Source of the DNA: Levilactobacillus bambusae
GTDB taxonomy: Bacteria > Bacillota > Bacilli > Lactobacillales > Lactobacillaceae
DNA length: 64,000 bases
Direction: 5' to 3'
NCBI RefSeq assembly: GCF_003124125.1
Contig: NZ_QCXQ01000002.1
Location: 1 to 64,000, forward strand
This document shows positions 7,755 to 17,645 of this stretch, piece by piece. The position numbers and the translations under genes are program-made. The stretch's first letter is position 1, and every line of letters starts with the position of its first letter. Under the pieces are notes generated by a model that was not told the DNA's origin, made no database searches, and saw only the letters and a list, made by a program, of their open reading frames with translations.

Positions 7755-10034
7755 ATGCTATGTCAGAACTGCCACAAAAATCCAGCGACCATTCATCTCT
7801 TTATGAACATGAACGGTCAACGGCAGCAAGTTGACCTATGTCAAAATTGCTATCAACTTCTAAAAAACCAGGAAAATAATTCTGGAAATGGAGGTACGCG
7901 TAATATGGCACAAGATCCATTCGGGTTCAACAACTTGGATGATATCTTTCGGGCAATGTCTAACGGCAATGGTACCGGTCAATCCGGCTTCCAACAACAA
8001 GTTCCCCCTACCCAACCTAGTGGCCCTAACGGAAACGGTGGTGGTCAAAACGGTAGCGGAAGCTTGCTCGGCCAATATGGCATTAACCTCACCCAGATGG
8101 CTAAGGATGGTAAAATCGATCCAGTCATTGGACGGGACAAAGAAACCGCTCAAGTTATTGAAATTTTAAACCGCCGCACTAAGAACAACCCCGTTCTCAT
8201 TGGAGAAGCCGGGGTTGGTAAGACCGCCGTTGTTGAGGGTCTGGCCCAACGGATTATCTCCGGCGACGTTCCTCAGAAGCTGACGAATAAACAAATTATT
8301 CGCTTAGATGTTGTTTCGCTGGTTCAAGGGACCGGAATTCGGGGTCAATTTGAACAACGGATGCAACAATTAATGAAGGAAGTCGAAGCTAACCCAGAGG
8401 TCGTCCTCTTCATTGATGAAATTCATGAAATTGTCGGTGCTGGAAACGCAGAAGGCGGAATGGACGCTGGAAATGTCTTAAAGCCCGCCCTTGCCCGTGG
8501 TGAATTCCAATTAATTGGGGCCACCACCTCAACTGAATATCGCGACATCGAAAAGGATGCCGCCCTTGCCCGCCGACTTCAGCCCGTTCAAGTGAACGAA
8601 CCAAGTCCGGAAGAAGCCATTAAAATTCTTAAGGGTGTTGAACAAAAGTACGAGGATTACCACCACGTCAAATACAGTGAGGGATCCCTTGATGCCGCCG
8701 TTCGGTTGTCTGACCGTTACATCCAGGATCGGTACTTGCCGGATAAGGCCATTGACTTAATGGACGAAGCCGGTTCCAGAAAGAATCTCACGATTAACGT
8801 TGTGGACCCGCAAACCATTGAAGACAGTATTAAACGGGCCGAAGAACAAAAGCAACAGGCTCTCGACCAGGAAGACTACGAAAAGGCCGCTTACTACCGG
8901 GATCAGGTCAAGAAATTAGAGGCCAACAAGGACTCCGCCACTACGGATGAAAAGGTTCCCGAAGTTACCGCCACCGATATGGAAAAGATCGTTGAGGAAA
9001 AGACGGGAATTCCAGTTGGCGATATGCGTGAGAACGAAGAAAAGCAGCTGAAAGATTTGGCCCCGGACCTTGAAAAACATGTTATCGGTCAAGATGAAGC
9101 CGTTGATAAGGTTGCCCGAGCCATTCGCAGAAACCGGATTGGCTTAAACGGAACCGGTCGCCCAATTGGGAGCTTTCTCTTTGTAGGTCCTACCGGCGTT
9201 GGAAAGACGGAAACGGCCAAACAACTCGCTAAGGAACTGTTTGGTTCCGAAGATTCGATGATTCGGTTTGATATGTCTGAATATATGGAACCCCACTCAA
9301 TTTCTAAGTTAATCGGGTCCCCTCCTGGCTACGTGGGCTACGAAGAAGCCGGACAACTCACCGAGCAGGTTCGTCGTCATCCTTACACCCTAATTCTGTT
9401 GGATGAAGTTGAAAAGGCTCACCCAGACGTTTTGAATATGTTCTTACAAATTCTGGACGATGGCCGCCTAACCGATTCACAGGGCCGAACCGTTTCCTTT
9501 AAGGATACGATTATTATCATGACTAGTAACGCTGGTTCTGGTGATGCGGAGGCCAACGTTGGATTTGGGGCTGCAGCAAGTGGCCAGACCCACTCCGTTT
9601 TGGATCGGTTAACCAATTACTTTAAGCCCGAGTTCCTTAACCGGTTTGATGACATCATTGAATTTAACCCGTTAACTAAGGCCGACCTCATGAAGATCGT
9701 ATCCCTAATGATTGACGACGTTAATAACATGCTGAAAAAGCAACGAATTCATATCCATGTAACTGAACCCGTGGAAGCCAAACTGGTCGATGAAGGTTAC
9801 AACCCCCAAATGGGGGCCCGGCCACTGCGGCGGGTTATTCAAGAGGAAATCGAGGATAAAATTGCCGATTACTACCTCGACCATTCCAACACAAAGAAGT
9901 TATTGGCCTCAATGAACGGTGATAAAATTGTGATTTCCGCTGATACTTCAAGCAAGAGCAACCAGACTTCTGACACCACGGCGGAACGATCACAGGACGC
10001 CAAAAAAGAGGATCAGGATCGCAAAGAAAAGTAA
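7755..10034 (+). CDS. clpE: ATP-dependent Clp protease ATP-binding subunit ClpE
   Basis: A 759-residue AAA+ unfoldase that feeds substrates to ClpP. The first 35 residues hold the ClpE zinc finger (CQNCHK and CQNCYQ), followed by a Gly/Asn/Gln-rich linker to about residue 105. AAA+ module 1 has Walker A GEAGVGKT and Walker [11 protein letters not shown]; a short UVR-like middle domain rich in Glu/Lys lies near residues 355-400; AAA+ module 2 has GPTGVGKTE and [12 protein letters not shown]. The C-terminus is a charged tail. RBS AAGGAG lies 8 bases before the ATG. The CtsR box and promoter upstream make it a heat-shock gene. A strong terminator follows. Confidence 0.97.
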   Translation: MLCQNCHKNPATIHLFMNMNGQRQQVDLCQNCYQLLKNQENNSGNGGTRNMAQDPFGFNNLDDIFRAMSNGNGTGQSGFQQQVPPTQPSGPNGNGGGQNGSGSLLGQYGINLTQMAKDGKIDPVIGRDKETAQVIEILNRRTKNNPVLIGEAGVGKTAVVEGLAQRIISGDVPQKLTNKQIIRLDVVSLVQGTGIRGQFEQRMQQLMKEVEANPEVVLFIDEIHEIVGAGNAEGGMDAGNVLKPALARGEFQLIGATTSTEYRDIEKDAALARRLQPVQVNEPSPEEAIKILKGVEQKYEDYHHVKYSEGSLDAAVRLSDRYIQDRYLPDKAIDLMDEAGSRKNLTINVVDPQTIEDSIKRAEEQKQQALDQEDYEKAAYYRDQVKKLEANKDSATTDEKVPEVTATDMEKIVEEKTGIPVGDMRENEEKQLKDLAPDLEKHVIGQDEAVDKVARAIRRNRIGLNGTGRPIGSFLFVGPTGVGKTETAKQLAKELFGSEDSMIRFDMSEYMEPHSISKLIGSPPGYVGYEEAGQLTEQVRRHPYTLILLDEVEKAHPDVLNMFLQILDDGRLTDSQGRTVSFKDTIIIMTSNAGSGDAEANVGFGAAASGQTHSVLDRLTNYFKPEFLNRFDDIIEFNPLTKADLMKIVSLMIDDVNNMLKKQRIHIHVTEPVEAKLVDEGYNPQMGARPLRRVIQEEIEDKIADYYLDHSNTKKLLASMNGDKIVISADTSSKSNQTSDTTAERSQDAKKEDQDRKEK

Positions 10035-10071
10035 GATCCCGATTCGCTACCAGATCTAGCGATTAGGTGCC

Positions 10072-10136
10072 AAAATAGGGATGCTAGTTTAATTCGAGGA
10101 TTGATAATCGAATTAGACTGGCACCCCTATTTTTTA
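10072..10136 (+). terminator. clpE terminator
   Basis: A long imperfect stem (10072-10097 with about 10109-10136) ends in CCCCTATTTTTT. It begins 38 bases after the clpE stop. Confidence 0.85.
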
Positions 10137-10220
10137 TGCATTCCTTCTCATAAACTAACTGCGTTCTGGTACCCGTTTGGGGTATACTAGACGTATGAAA
10201 AAGATTGGAGATGAGTACTG

Positions 10221-11303
10221 ATGGCATTTTTTGATTGGTTAACAAACTTTTTTTCGAATAACCATGAATCGGTTGAACAAGATGACCCTAATTCAATGAA
10301 TAAACAGTCACGTTCAGTAGACCCAATTCAATCAAAAACGACTTCAACCGATCAATCAGTGCCTTTAGCGCCCACCCAATCGAGCCGGGAACGGTCGGTT
10401 GAAGTACCCACCGCAATTCTGATCTTATTATATGAGACCGATGACGGACAGGAGCTTCGTAAGCCCGACGTTTTAATGGGCCACGTTGGTGATCCCCTAA
10501 AGTTTCATGAGCCAACCATTAAGGGCCACGTTCTAGTTGGAATCGACGGATTTACTTCCAACTTTATTCGCGCTTACGATGCGATCACCTTTAAATTTGC
10601 TAAACAGTTGGGTCAAGCCATTATGGTTTATCCGATCGACATTGATACCGGCCAAATTTTAAGTGAGCCAACCATTCTAAGCGGGCAGTTAGGTGAGGCT
10701 TACGAAGTTAACACACCATCAATTGAAAACTATACGATTATTCGTTCTAGCGGCCGGTTAAACGGTATTTTTTCGAGTCAAAGTGCAACCGTCTACCTGC
10801 TTTACCGGCGCGCCGATTGGAAAACGTCGCAGGTCCTTAACCTCTTTGGCGAGCTAACAGAAACGCGAAACGTCTACGATCGGCCAGCCGGAAGCTTCAT
10901 GGGTTACGGTCTCCCTGCTAACTCTGTTTGGCACGTGTATCAACGGGTTCAGCTAACGGACGACACCGAGTGGCTTAATCTAGGCGGTCTTCAATGGATT
11001 CGGGCTGATAACGTTAATATCATTGATCATCCGTTATTTAACCCGTACGCTAACTACCAGGCGCTATCGCGGTGGGTTTCCACCCCCATTACGGGAAGTG
11101 CAACGGTTGATTACATCCCAGATAAAAAAATTAAGGGTTACGTTCAGCCCTACGGCATTCCCATCTGTGAAATTCCGCATGGAACCAAGGTCCAACTCAT
11201 TGCTAGAATTGTCGATAATCAAGAACTGGTGTGGTATCAATTAGACAACCAAAGTTTTGTCAACGCTAGGTACTTAACGAACATTAAGGAAGCCACTTCA
11301 TAA
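10221..11303 (+). CDS. Hypothetical protein with MucBP-like repeats and SH3-like domains, no signal peptide
   Basis: A 360-residue protein. Residues 1-65 are a hydrophilic Ser/Gln-rich lead. Residues about 66-130 and 130-195 are two copies of a MucBP-like unit (LLYETDDGQEL and MVYPIDIDTGQIL, each followed by a G-x-x-x-Y/F pattern). Residues about 210-265 and 300-355 resemble bacterial SH3/GW modules (NVYDRPAG..., W-L-N-L-G, WIRADNV; VWYQLDNQSFVNARYL). MucBP and GW units are normally found on exported surface proteins, but no signal peptide, membrane segment or LPXTG is visible, so it may be cytoplasmic or the domain reading may be a structural resemblance only. It has a GGAG upstream of the ATG and a shared terminator downstream. 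Confidence 0.6.
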   Translation: MAFFDWLTNFFSNNHESVEQDDPNSMNKQSRSVDPIQSKTTSTDQSVPLAPTQSSRERSVEVPTAILILLYETDDGQELRKPDVLMGHVGDPLKFHEPTIKGHVLVGIDGFTSNFIRAYDAITFKFAKQLGQAIMVYPIDIDTGQILSEPTILSGQLGEAYEVNTPSIENYTIIRSSGRLNGIFSSQSATVYLLYRRADWKTSQVLNLFGELTETRNVYDRPAGSFMGYGLPANSVWHVYQRVQLTDDTEWLNLGGLQWIRADNVNIIDHPLFNPYANYQALSRWVSTPITGSATVDYIPDKKIKGYVQPYGIPICEIPHGTKVQLIARIVDNQELVWYQLDNQSFVNARYLTNIKEATS

Positions 11304-11305
11304 AA

Positions 11306-11359
11306 TTAAAGTAGCGGTCCCATTCCGAGCTAACACTCGAAATGGGACCGCTACTTTAA
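11306..11359. terminator. Bidirectional terminator between convergent genes
   Basis: TTAAAGTAGCGGTCCCATT (from 11306) pairs with its complement ending at 11359; the flanks are A-rich on one side and T-rich on the other. It serves the rightward MucBP-like gene and probably the leftward ATPase gene. Confidence 0.85.
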
Positions 11360-11375
11360 CGTCTCAGAGACCGCA

Positions 11376-13916
11376 CTATGATGAACCTAGTCGTTTCCAA
11401 ATTTCTAACCCGGTCACCGGAATTAAAATACCAATTAGGCAGATAATCCAGGCCCCAGTTGGTAACGTCACGAGGCCAAACCAAGGTTGAAGGATCGGTA
11501 CAATCGCAATCATGAGTACCAGAATTAGCGATAACAGCATGCCCCAGTTCAATCCCGGATTTTGTTTAATCGTGGCTAACGAGAGGAAGCTCCGGGTCTT
11601 AATGGCGTAAATACTGATCATTGACCCGATGGAAAGAACCAGAAAAATCATGCTTTGACCAAGCGTAAGTGAATGATCTGGCAGAACCTTCGATCCAATT
11701 AGGAAGACAACCAGCGATACCGTTGCCAGCAGGAAACTTCGGAGCATCACCCGTTTCCCTAAACCGTTGGCGAAAATCCCCTCGGTGTTATCGAGTGGCG
11801 GCTGCGTCATTGCTGTTCGTTCGCCAACCTCGCGACTCAAGTAAAAACCAGGAATTCCGTCGGCTAAAACGTTAATGAGTAAGAGCTGTTCGGCTAGTAA
11901 CGGCGTTCCCCAGCCCAAGCTGACCGCCACTAACATAATCGCGATCTGGGCAAAGTTAACCCCGACTAAGAATTCCACCGTCTTTAGAATGTTTTGATAA
12001 ACCGTTCGGCCTTCACTTACGGCAGCAATGATCGTCGCAAAGTTATCGTCCGTCAGCACCATATCTGCCGCACCCTTTGACACCTCCGTCCCTGTGATTC
12101 CCATCGCAATTCCAACGTCGGCCGCCTTTAGTGCGGGGGCATCGTTGACACCATCACCCGTCATTGCAACAATATCTCCCCGTGCCTGCCACGCTGCCAC
12201 AATTCGAATTTTATCTTCCGGGGTAACCCGAGCGTACACCGAAATGTTTTGGACCTGGTCTGCCAGATCTTGATCACTCATTTGAACAAGATCTTCTCCG
12301 CTGACTACCCGATCGCCGGATTCATAAATTCCAATTTCCGTTGCAATGGCCACCGCAGTCGCTAAATGATCTCCAGTAATCATAACCGTTTTAATCCCGG
12401 CCTTTTTTGCCTGGCGAACGGCTTCCACAGCTTCGGGTCGGGGTGGATCAATTAAACCAATTAATCCCCCAAACGTTAACTCAGTCTCGAAGCTCTTCCA
12501 GTCCCGGTCGTTTAACTCCTCGGCTGAGAGTTCCCGGTACCCAATTGCGAGGACCCGCAACGCATCCTTAGCAAAGGCCGCGTTCATCTCATTCACCCGA
12601 TCCTGTTCCCCGGGTTGCCATTTAACGGGGAGGCGATCGACAGCTCCCTTCATGATTAGCAGGAATCGGTCAGACGATAGTTGGTGCAGCGTCGCCATCG
12701 TCTTACGTTTTGAATCAAAGGGATCCTCTTCTAACCGTGGCAACTCTCTTTCTAATTCTTCCCGGTTCCGACCCAGCTGATCCAAGTACCTGACGATGGC
12801 CAACTCAGTTGAATCCCCGATTGGGTTTCCTTGGCCATCGTCCAGTACCGCATTACTCGCTAAGGCAAACCGATTCATCATCTGATTTTCAGCTGGTGAC
12901 ATCGTTGTCGTAGCTTCCGCTGGTGCGTTACCCGGCACCCATACGGTGGTAATCGTCATCTTATTCTGCGTCAGCGTCCCTGTTTTATCGCTGGCAATAA
13001 CATCAACTTGGCCAATTGTTTCCACGGCATCAACCCGTCGGATAATGGCATGCCGTTTGGCCATTTCGCCAACCCCATGGGCTAAACTAATCGTTACGAT
13101 CACGGGGAGAGTTTCAGGAACCGCCGCTACTGCTAGAGACACCCCAATAATAAGACTATCAGCTATGGGTTCCTGGTACACAAACGTACTCAAGAAGAAA
13201 ATAATAATTCCACCAATAATTGCAGCGGCGCTAAGTGCTAAGGATAGTCGGCGCAACCGTTTCTGCAGGAGCGTCATTCGCCTTTTCGTCCCGTTAAGGA
13301 GTCCCGCAATTTGGCCAATTTCCGTTTGCATTCCCGTTTGACGGACGACAAACTCACCTGTCCCACTCGTTACCGCCGTCCCCGAGTAAACCGTTGCGTC
13401 GTCATCAGGTGATTTTTCAATGGGCTCACTTTCTCCCGTTAAAATGGCTTCATCGATTAACAAGCCGTTGCCCTTTAGGAGGTGACCGTCTGCCGGAATT
13501 TTATCCCCGCCAACCAGTTTGACAACGTCATCGGGAACCAGGTCTTCAGCGTTAATCGCTTGAAATTGTCCGTCCCGTTTTGTTACCACTTCTTGCACCG
13601 ATAGTTTTTTCAATTCAGCCAGTGCTTGTTCCGCGTGAGATTCTTGGTAGATTGCAATTGCAACGTTAATCACTAATATTGCCCCAATAACAATGGGCTT
13701 CGTCCAGTCATCCCCCTTTGCCACGGATAGATACACGGATAAAACAACGGCAAAGAGCAGAACGAGGGATGAGACATCTGAGAGATGACGCCAAATTTGA
13801 GATAACAAACTCGGCGGCCGCCTCTCTTCTAAGGCGTTCTTTCCGTACTGTTGAATTCGCTGTTTGGCAGCTGCCGTGGTTAGGCCGTTTTGATCGTTAA
13901 AAACTTTTGCGGTCAT
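11376..13916 (-). CDS. Cation-transporting P-type ATPase (P2 type, probably Ca2+)
   Basis: An 846-residue membrane pump from the ATG at 13916, preferred because AAGGA lies 8 bases before it; an in-frame ATG 13 codons upstream lacks a site. Order: actuator domain with LTGESEPIEKS, the PETLP membrane motif (PEGLP in most Ca2+ pumps), phosphorylation site DKTGTLTQNK (Asp near residue 310), KGA nucleotide-binding motif, the hinge MTGDGVNDAPALK, then six C-terminal membrane segments. An N-terminal cation ATPase domain precedes (GLTTAAAKQRIQQYG). The arrangement matches PacL/YloB-like calcium pumps, but ion specificity is not proven. The gene stands alone. Confidence 0.88.
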   Translation of the reverse strand: MTAKVFNDQNGLTTAAAKQRIQQYGKNALEERRPPSLLSQIWRHLSDVSSLVLLFAVVLSVYLSVAKGDDWTKPIVIGAILVINVAIAIYQESHAEQALAELKKLSVQEVVTKRDGQFQAINAEDLVPDDVVKLVGGDKIPADGHLLKGNGLLIDEAILTGESEPIEKSPDDDATVYSGTAVTSGTGEFVVRQTGMQTEIGQIAGLLNGTKRRMTLLQKRLRRLSLALSAAAIIGGIIIFFLSTFVYQEPIADSLIIGVSLAVAAVPETLPVIVTISLAHGVGEMAKRHAIIRRVDAVETIGQVDVIASDKTGTLTQNKMTITTVWVPGNAPAEATTTMSPAENQMMNRFALASNAVLDDGQGNPIGDSTELAIVRYLDQLGRNREELERELPRLEEDPFDSKRKTMATLHQLSSDRFLLIMKGAVDRLPVKWQPGEQDRVNEMNAAFAKDALRVLAIGYRELSAEELNDRDWKSFETELTFGGLIGLIDPPRPEAVEAVRQAKKAGIKTVMITGDHLATAVAIATEIGIYESGDRVVSGEDLVQMSDQDLADQVQNISVYARVTPEDKIRIVAAWQARGDIVAMTGDGVNDAPALKAADVGIAMGITGTEVSKGAADMVLTDDNFATIIAAVSEGRTVYQNILKTVEFLVGVNFAQIAIMLVAVSLGWGTPLLAEQLLLINVLADGIPGFYLSREVGERTAMTQPPLDNTEGIFANGLGKRVMLRSFLLATVSLVVFLIGSKVLPDHSLTLGQSMIFLVLSIGSMISIYAIKTRSFLSLATIKQNPGLNWGMLLSLILVLMIAIVPILQPWFGLVTLPTGAWIICLIGILIPVTGLEIWKRLGSS

Positions 13917-14069
13917 ATTGGTCATCCTTTCGGTATGTGGCAAATCCATTTCCATTAAGGCTTAAGCTTACTAAAAAAATGCGATTAAATTATTGCTAGA
14001 CTATGAAAAAAGCAAGAACATCGGTCGACTAACGGCAGATATCAACCGACCATTTTAATGACCATAAAA

Positions 14070-14122
14070 AGAGGTAGCGAAGCCCATCGATCAAAAGAAT
14101 CGAATCTGGCTCCACTACCTCT
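14070..14122 (-). terminator. Terminator of the C69 dipeptidase gene
   Basis: AGAGGTAG (14070-14077) pairs with 14115-14122, extended by an imperfect inner stem, and is followed on the minus strand by TTTTTATGG. It is 38 bases after the stop codon. The rest of 13917-14159 shows no gene. Confidence 0.8.
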
Positions 14123-14159
14123 CTAATTGGGTTGACTGATTGGCTGAGCAATCAAATGA

Positions 14160-15608
14160 CTATAAGTTTTTATCCATGTTAAACGTAAGCTTCGACAGTT
14201 CCAAGCCGTGCGCAATTAAACTATTTATAAACGGTTGCGTCTTATCCTGCATGAGTGCCGTAACGTTATGGTTGGCCGTCGTTAAGGCCTCGGTCAGCTG
14301 ATCCCCACTGAGATCCCGGGTATTCGTTAACGTCTCATTAACGTGTGTCCGTAATAACTGTTTGACATCAGTTAGGAAATCAACGTCCTGTTGAATAAAC
14401 TGACTATAGTGGGACTCAACGAGCATGGATAGCGTTCGGTACATCCAGTAGGCACTCTTGCCATCCTCAATTTTCATTGGCGTGTTGGCGTAAGTAGCAT
14501 CCGTATCCGTAGCGTTGGCAAAGAACGGTACATAAGGACTAAATGCCGGGACCCCAAAGCAGAGCCAAAAAATAGCCGAACGATCCGCAGAGACGTCATT
14601 TCTAAGTTGTAGAACGTGGGAATTCTGGGTCCGATTCATTGAAATTGGCCGGTATTTCGTCCGAGTTTCCGGAGTACCCAGTTTGCCTAGTGGATCATAA
14701 ATGGTTTCGTTATAGTGAGAACTCAAGATATATTCCACGTCTTCCACGGCAATTTTCTTTTCCGTTCGGCGAATAAAAGGGAGATCACTGGATTCGGGAT
14801 CCTGATCAATTTCTGGGTTAAGGTACCGCTGGGCAAACCATACCCGTGGTGTATTGTAGTGGCGATCCTTTTCGTTGCTGGTCCCAAAAATATGCCGGAA
14901 GTTCCACCCCTGTTGATCCGGATTTAAATGGTTGACTTCAACAAATTCTTGAATCCCTTCCGACCACATAAAGTTATCTGGATCCTTAAAATCAACCTGC
15001 TGAATGGCAACCTGATTAGCTGCAACGGCGTACGCATCGTCAGGAATTCGTTGGGCAACCCAATGATGTCCCGTCACAATTTCCATGTACCAAACATCGT
15101 TGTGATCTGAAAAAATGACCCCGTTCCCCTCAGGTGACCCATACTGCTTAATTAAGTCGCCCAAGTACTTCACTCCGCCCCGCGCCGAATTAATGTAAGG
15201 TAAAACCATTGTCGGCATGGTATCCTCCGCTAATCCATCCATGACCAACGGATCAACGGAAAGCGCCTTTTCGTTGCCATAGACACTTTCCGTTGCACTC
15301 ATGGCAACGTTTTTTTCGTTAAACCCATTTTCGTCATATTCCCCTTCGTTTTCAACATCAACGTTGGGGGTGGCCATGTAGCGGTACCCGTCTTCGGGCA
15401 ACGTCGCCGTAAAGCCATTCTGGGTTGAGGTAATGACTTCACCCTTTCGACCGGTAACAGCTGGCTGCATAATGAACCGTTGCGGCGTTAACGGTAGAAA
15501 GGTATCATCGTTCCGCGCAATCATCGTTGAGCCATCAATTGACGCCTTCTTTCCCACCAATACCGTTGTACAGGCAGAGAGGTGTTTACCAGGAATCTTA
15601 GTTGTCAT
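14160..15608 (-). CDS. pepD: Dipeptidase, peptidase family C69 (PepD type)
   Basis: A 482-residue cytoplasmic Ntn-type dipeptidase. The nucleophile Cys follows a short lead (HLSACTTVLVGKKAS, Cys about residue 13), and IARNDDTF is the conserved loop after it. Family members hydrolyse a range of dipeptides in the last step of peptide use. In many homologues the chain is processed to expose the Cys; the short N-terminal lead fits. AAAGGAG lies 9 bases before the ATG. The gene is monocistronic with its own terminator and is divergent from the NADH oxidase gene. Lactobacilli often carry several C69 paralogues, so the exact symbol is provisional. Confidence 0.9.
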   Translation of the reverse strand: MTTKIPGKHLSACTTVLVGKKASIDGSTMIARNDDTFLPLTPQRFIMQPAVTGRKGEVITSTQNGFTATLPEDGYRYMATPNVDVENEGEYDENGFNEKNVAMSATESVYGNEKALSVDPLVMDGLAEDTMPTMVLPYINSARGGVKYLGDLIKQYGSPEGNGVIFSDHNDVWYMEIVTGHHWVAQRIPDDAYAVAANQVAIQQVDFKDPDNFMWSEGIQEFVEVNHLNPDQQGWNFRHIFGTSNEKDRHYNTPRVWFAQRYLNPEIDQDPESSDLPFIRRTEKKIAVEDVEYILSSHYNETIYDPLGKLGTPETRTKYRPISMNRTQNSHVLQLRNDVSADRSAIFWLCFGVPAFSPYVPFFANATDTDATYANTPMKIEDGKSAYWMYRTLSMLVESHYSQFIQQDVDFLTDVKQLLRTHVNETLTNTRDLSGDQLTEALTTANHNVTALMQDKTQPFINSLIAHGLELSKLTFNMDKNL

Positions 15609-15782
15609 GAGTTAGCGCTCCTTTATTTTCATTGGAACCTAGTTTACTCCTTTTATCCAGGAGACTTCAACTTTTAACTTAGAAACCAATCGGGCCATTT
15701 TGTTTGCGTTTTCACACCTTTTAGTTCACACTGTAAGTGGTTAAACTTTGGAATGCATTATTTTTAGATGGAGGCTTTTAAC

Positions 15783-17123
15783 ATGAAAGTAATCGTTATT
15801 GGTTGTACACACGCAGGAACCTATGCCATTCAAGAAATCTTAAAGGATCATCCCGACACCGAGGTTACCGTTTACGAAAAAAACGATAACATTTCATTTC
15901 TCTCCTGTGGGATTGCCCTCTACTTAGGCGGGGAAGTAAAGGATCCCGCCGGACTCTTCTACTCCAGTCCTGATGCACTCGCTAAATTAGGCGCTAAGGT
16001 CGAAATGAAACACAACGTCACCGATATCGATCAGGCAAATAAAACGATTACGGTGGAAGATTTAGACCAGTCCACGACGTTCACGGATACATATGACAAA
16101 TTGGTGATCACAACCGGATCATTACCAATCATTCCCCGGATTTCAGGGATTGATAACGATAAGGTCATGCTCTGTAAAAACTGGAATAATGCCCAGGAAC
16201 TCTTTAAGGCTGCACCAGATGCCAAACGGATCACCATTGTGGGTGCGGGCTACATTGGAGCCGAACTAGCTGAAGCTTACTCTAAGACGGGCCACGAGGT
16301 TACCTTAATTGATTCCGCCGATCGCGTCCTCAGCAAGTACTATGACAAATCATTCACGGATAAGATTGAACAAGCCTACAAAGATCATGGCGTTCACCTT
16401 CAACTTGAAGAAACGGTAACCGGTTTCGAAGGTTCCGACTCTTTAACGATTACGACGGATAAGGGATCGGTCGAAACTGACCTTGCCATCCTATGTATCG
16501 GGTTCCGGCCAAATACCGCCCTCCTGAAGGATAAGGTCGACATGATGCCAAACGGCGCCATTGTTACGAACGAATACATGCAAACTTCCGATCCAGATAT
16601 CTTTGGTGCCGGTGATAGTGTTGCCGTTCACTTCAACCCCACCGGTCAAAACGCCTACGTTCCGCTAGCCACTAACGCTGTTCGTCAAGGGATTTTAGTT
16701 GGTAAAAACTTAGTGAAGCCAACCGTTAAGTACATGGGGACCCAATCAACGTCAGGCCTTGAACTTTACGGCATGACCATGGGATCCACCGGTATGACCT
16801 TGGACGCAGCGTTGAGTCAAAATATGAACGCTAAACAAGTTCTGTTAACCGTTAACTACCGACCAGACTTTATGCCAACGACGGAACCCGTTTTAATGTC
16901 CCTCGTTTACGAGCCAGAAACGCACCGGATTCTAGGGGGCGGCCTAATGAGTAAATATGATATTACGCAGTCAGCCAACACGCTATCTGTCTGCATTCAA
17001 AACCAAAACACCATTGATGACCTTGCCATGGTTGACATGTTATTCCAACCAAACTTTGACTGGCCATTTAACTACCTGAACCTCCTGGCCCAAGCAGCCT
17101 TAGACCAAGAAGACGAAGGCTAA
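15783..17123 (+). CDS. nox: FAD-dependent NADH oxidase (water-forming type)
   Basis: A 446-residue flavoprotein of the pyridine nucleotide-disulfide oxidoreductase family. The N-terminus binds FAD (VIVIGCTHAGTYA); the single redox Cys lies in NISFLSCGIA (near residue 42), as in NADH oxidase/peroxidase; the NAD site is IVGAGYIGAELAEA; the second FAD motif is IFGAGDSVAVHF. It should oxidise NADH with O2 to water, regenerating NAD+. The start at 15783 is chosen because GGAGG lies 8 bases before that ATG; an ATG five codons earlier overlaps the site itself. NADH peroxidase is an alternative, since the two are close in sequence. Confidence 0.9.
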   Translation: MKVIVIGCTHAGTYAIQEILKDHPDTEVTVYEKNDNISFLSCGIALYLGGEVKDPAGLFYSSPDALAKLGAKVEMKHNVTDIDQANKTITVEDLDQSTTFTDTYDKLVITTGSLPIIPRISGIDNDKVMLCKNWNNAQELFKAAPDAKRITIVGAGYIGAELAEAYSKTGHEVTLIDSADRVLSKYYDKSFTDKIEQAYKDHGVHLQLEETVTGFEGSDSLTITTDKGSVETDLAILCIGFRPNTALLKDKVDMMPNGAIVTNEYMQTSDPDIFGAGDSVAVHFNPTGQNAYVPLATNAVRQGILVGKNLVKPTVKYMGTQSTSGLELYGMTMGSTGMTLDAALSQNMNAKQVLLTVNYRPDFMPTTEPVLMSLVYEPETHRILGGGLMSKYDITQSANTLSVCIQNQNTIDDLAMVDMLFQPNFDWPFNYLNLLAQAALDQEDEG

Positions 17124-17143
17124 GTTAATCCTTCCTTAACCCC

Positions 17144-17186
17144 AAAAGCATCAGTTGCCCCCATAAAGGGTAATTGATGCTTTTTT
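17144..17186 (+). terminator. nox terminator
   Basis: AAAAGCATCAGTTGCCC (17144-17160) pairs with 17168-17184 with one mismatch and is followed by TTTTTTG. Confidence 0.9.
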
Positions 17187-17191
17187 GTTTA

Positions 17192-17572
17192 CTATAAAAA
17201 TCCCGTTACTATCGAAACTCCGTAACTGAGAATGACAATGAACGCCCCACCCCATAGTAACCGGGCCCCAAGCGACTGATTCCGCCAAAAATTTTGGCCA
17301 ATATACACCAAGGCCACACCGCACCCCGTTAAAAATAATCCGGCGGACGCCGGGGCTGGAAGTGAGCTCATTGCCAATCCCCGGGCCAAACGAATAAACT
17401 GACTTATTTCATAACCGATCCCCAGAATTGCAATCACTACCACTAATCCCCAACCAATTCGATGCCAAACGGCCGACCGTTGGTGAATAGCATTCACTAG
17501 CTGGTGCCATCCCACCCCGAATAGAATGATGGTTAAGATGCACCCGACGATAAAATACCCCTTAATAGCCAC
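17192..17572 (-). CDS. Small membrane protein of unknown function
   Basis: A 126-residue protein with four predicted hydrophobic segments (about residues 5-25, 38-58, 72-92 and 103-124). No family is recognised. The start is GTG at 17572, with GGGGGG 5-6 bases upstream. It follows prfC on the same strand with a 73-base gap and could be in the same transcript. It converges with nox at the terminator. Confidence 0.6.
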   Translation of the reverse strand: MAIKGYFIVGCILTIILFGVGWHQLVNAIHQRSAVWHRIGWGLVVVIAILGIGYEISQFIRLARGLAMSSLPAPASAGLFLTGCGVALVYIGQNFWRNQSLGARLLWGGAFIVILSYGVSIVTGFL

Positions 17573-17645
17573 ATAATCCCCCCTACAAAAAAGAACTGGC
17601 CTCAGTTTATTTCAACCTTAGCACAGTTCATTTATTTTGTAATTG

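Noticed and set aside
10183-10188. TATACT as -10 of the MucBP-like gene
   Set aside because: No acceptable -35 lies 16-18 bases upstream, so only the -10 can be seen.
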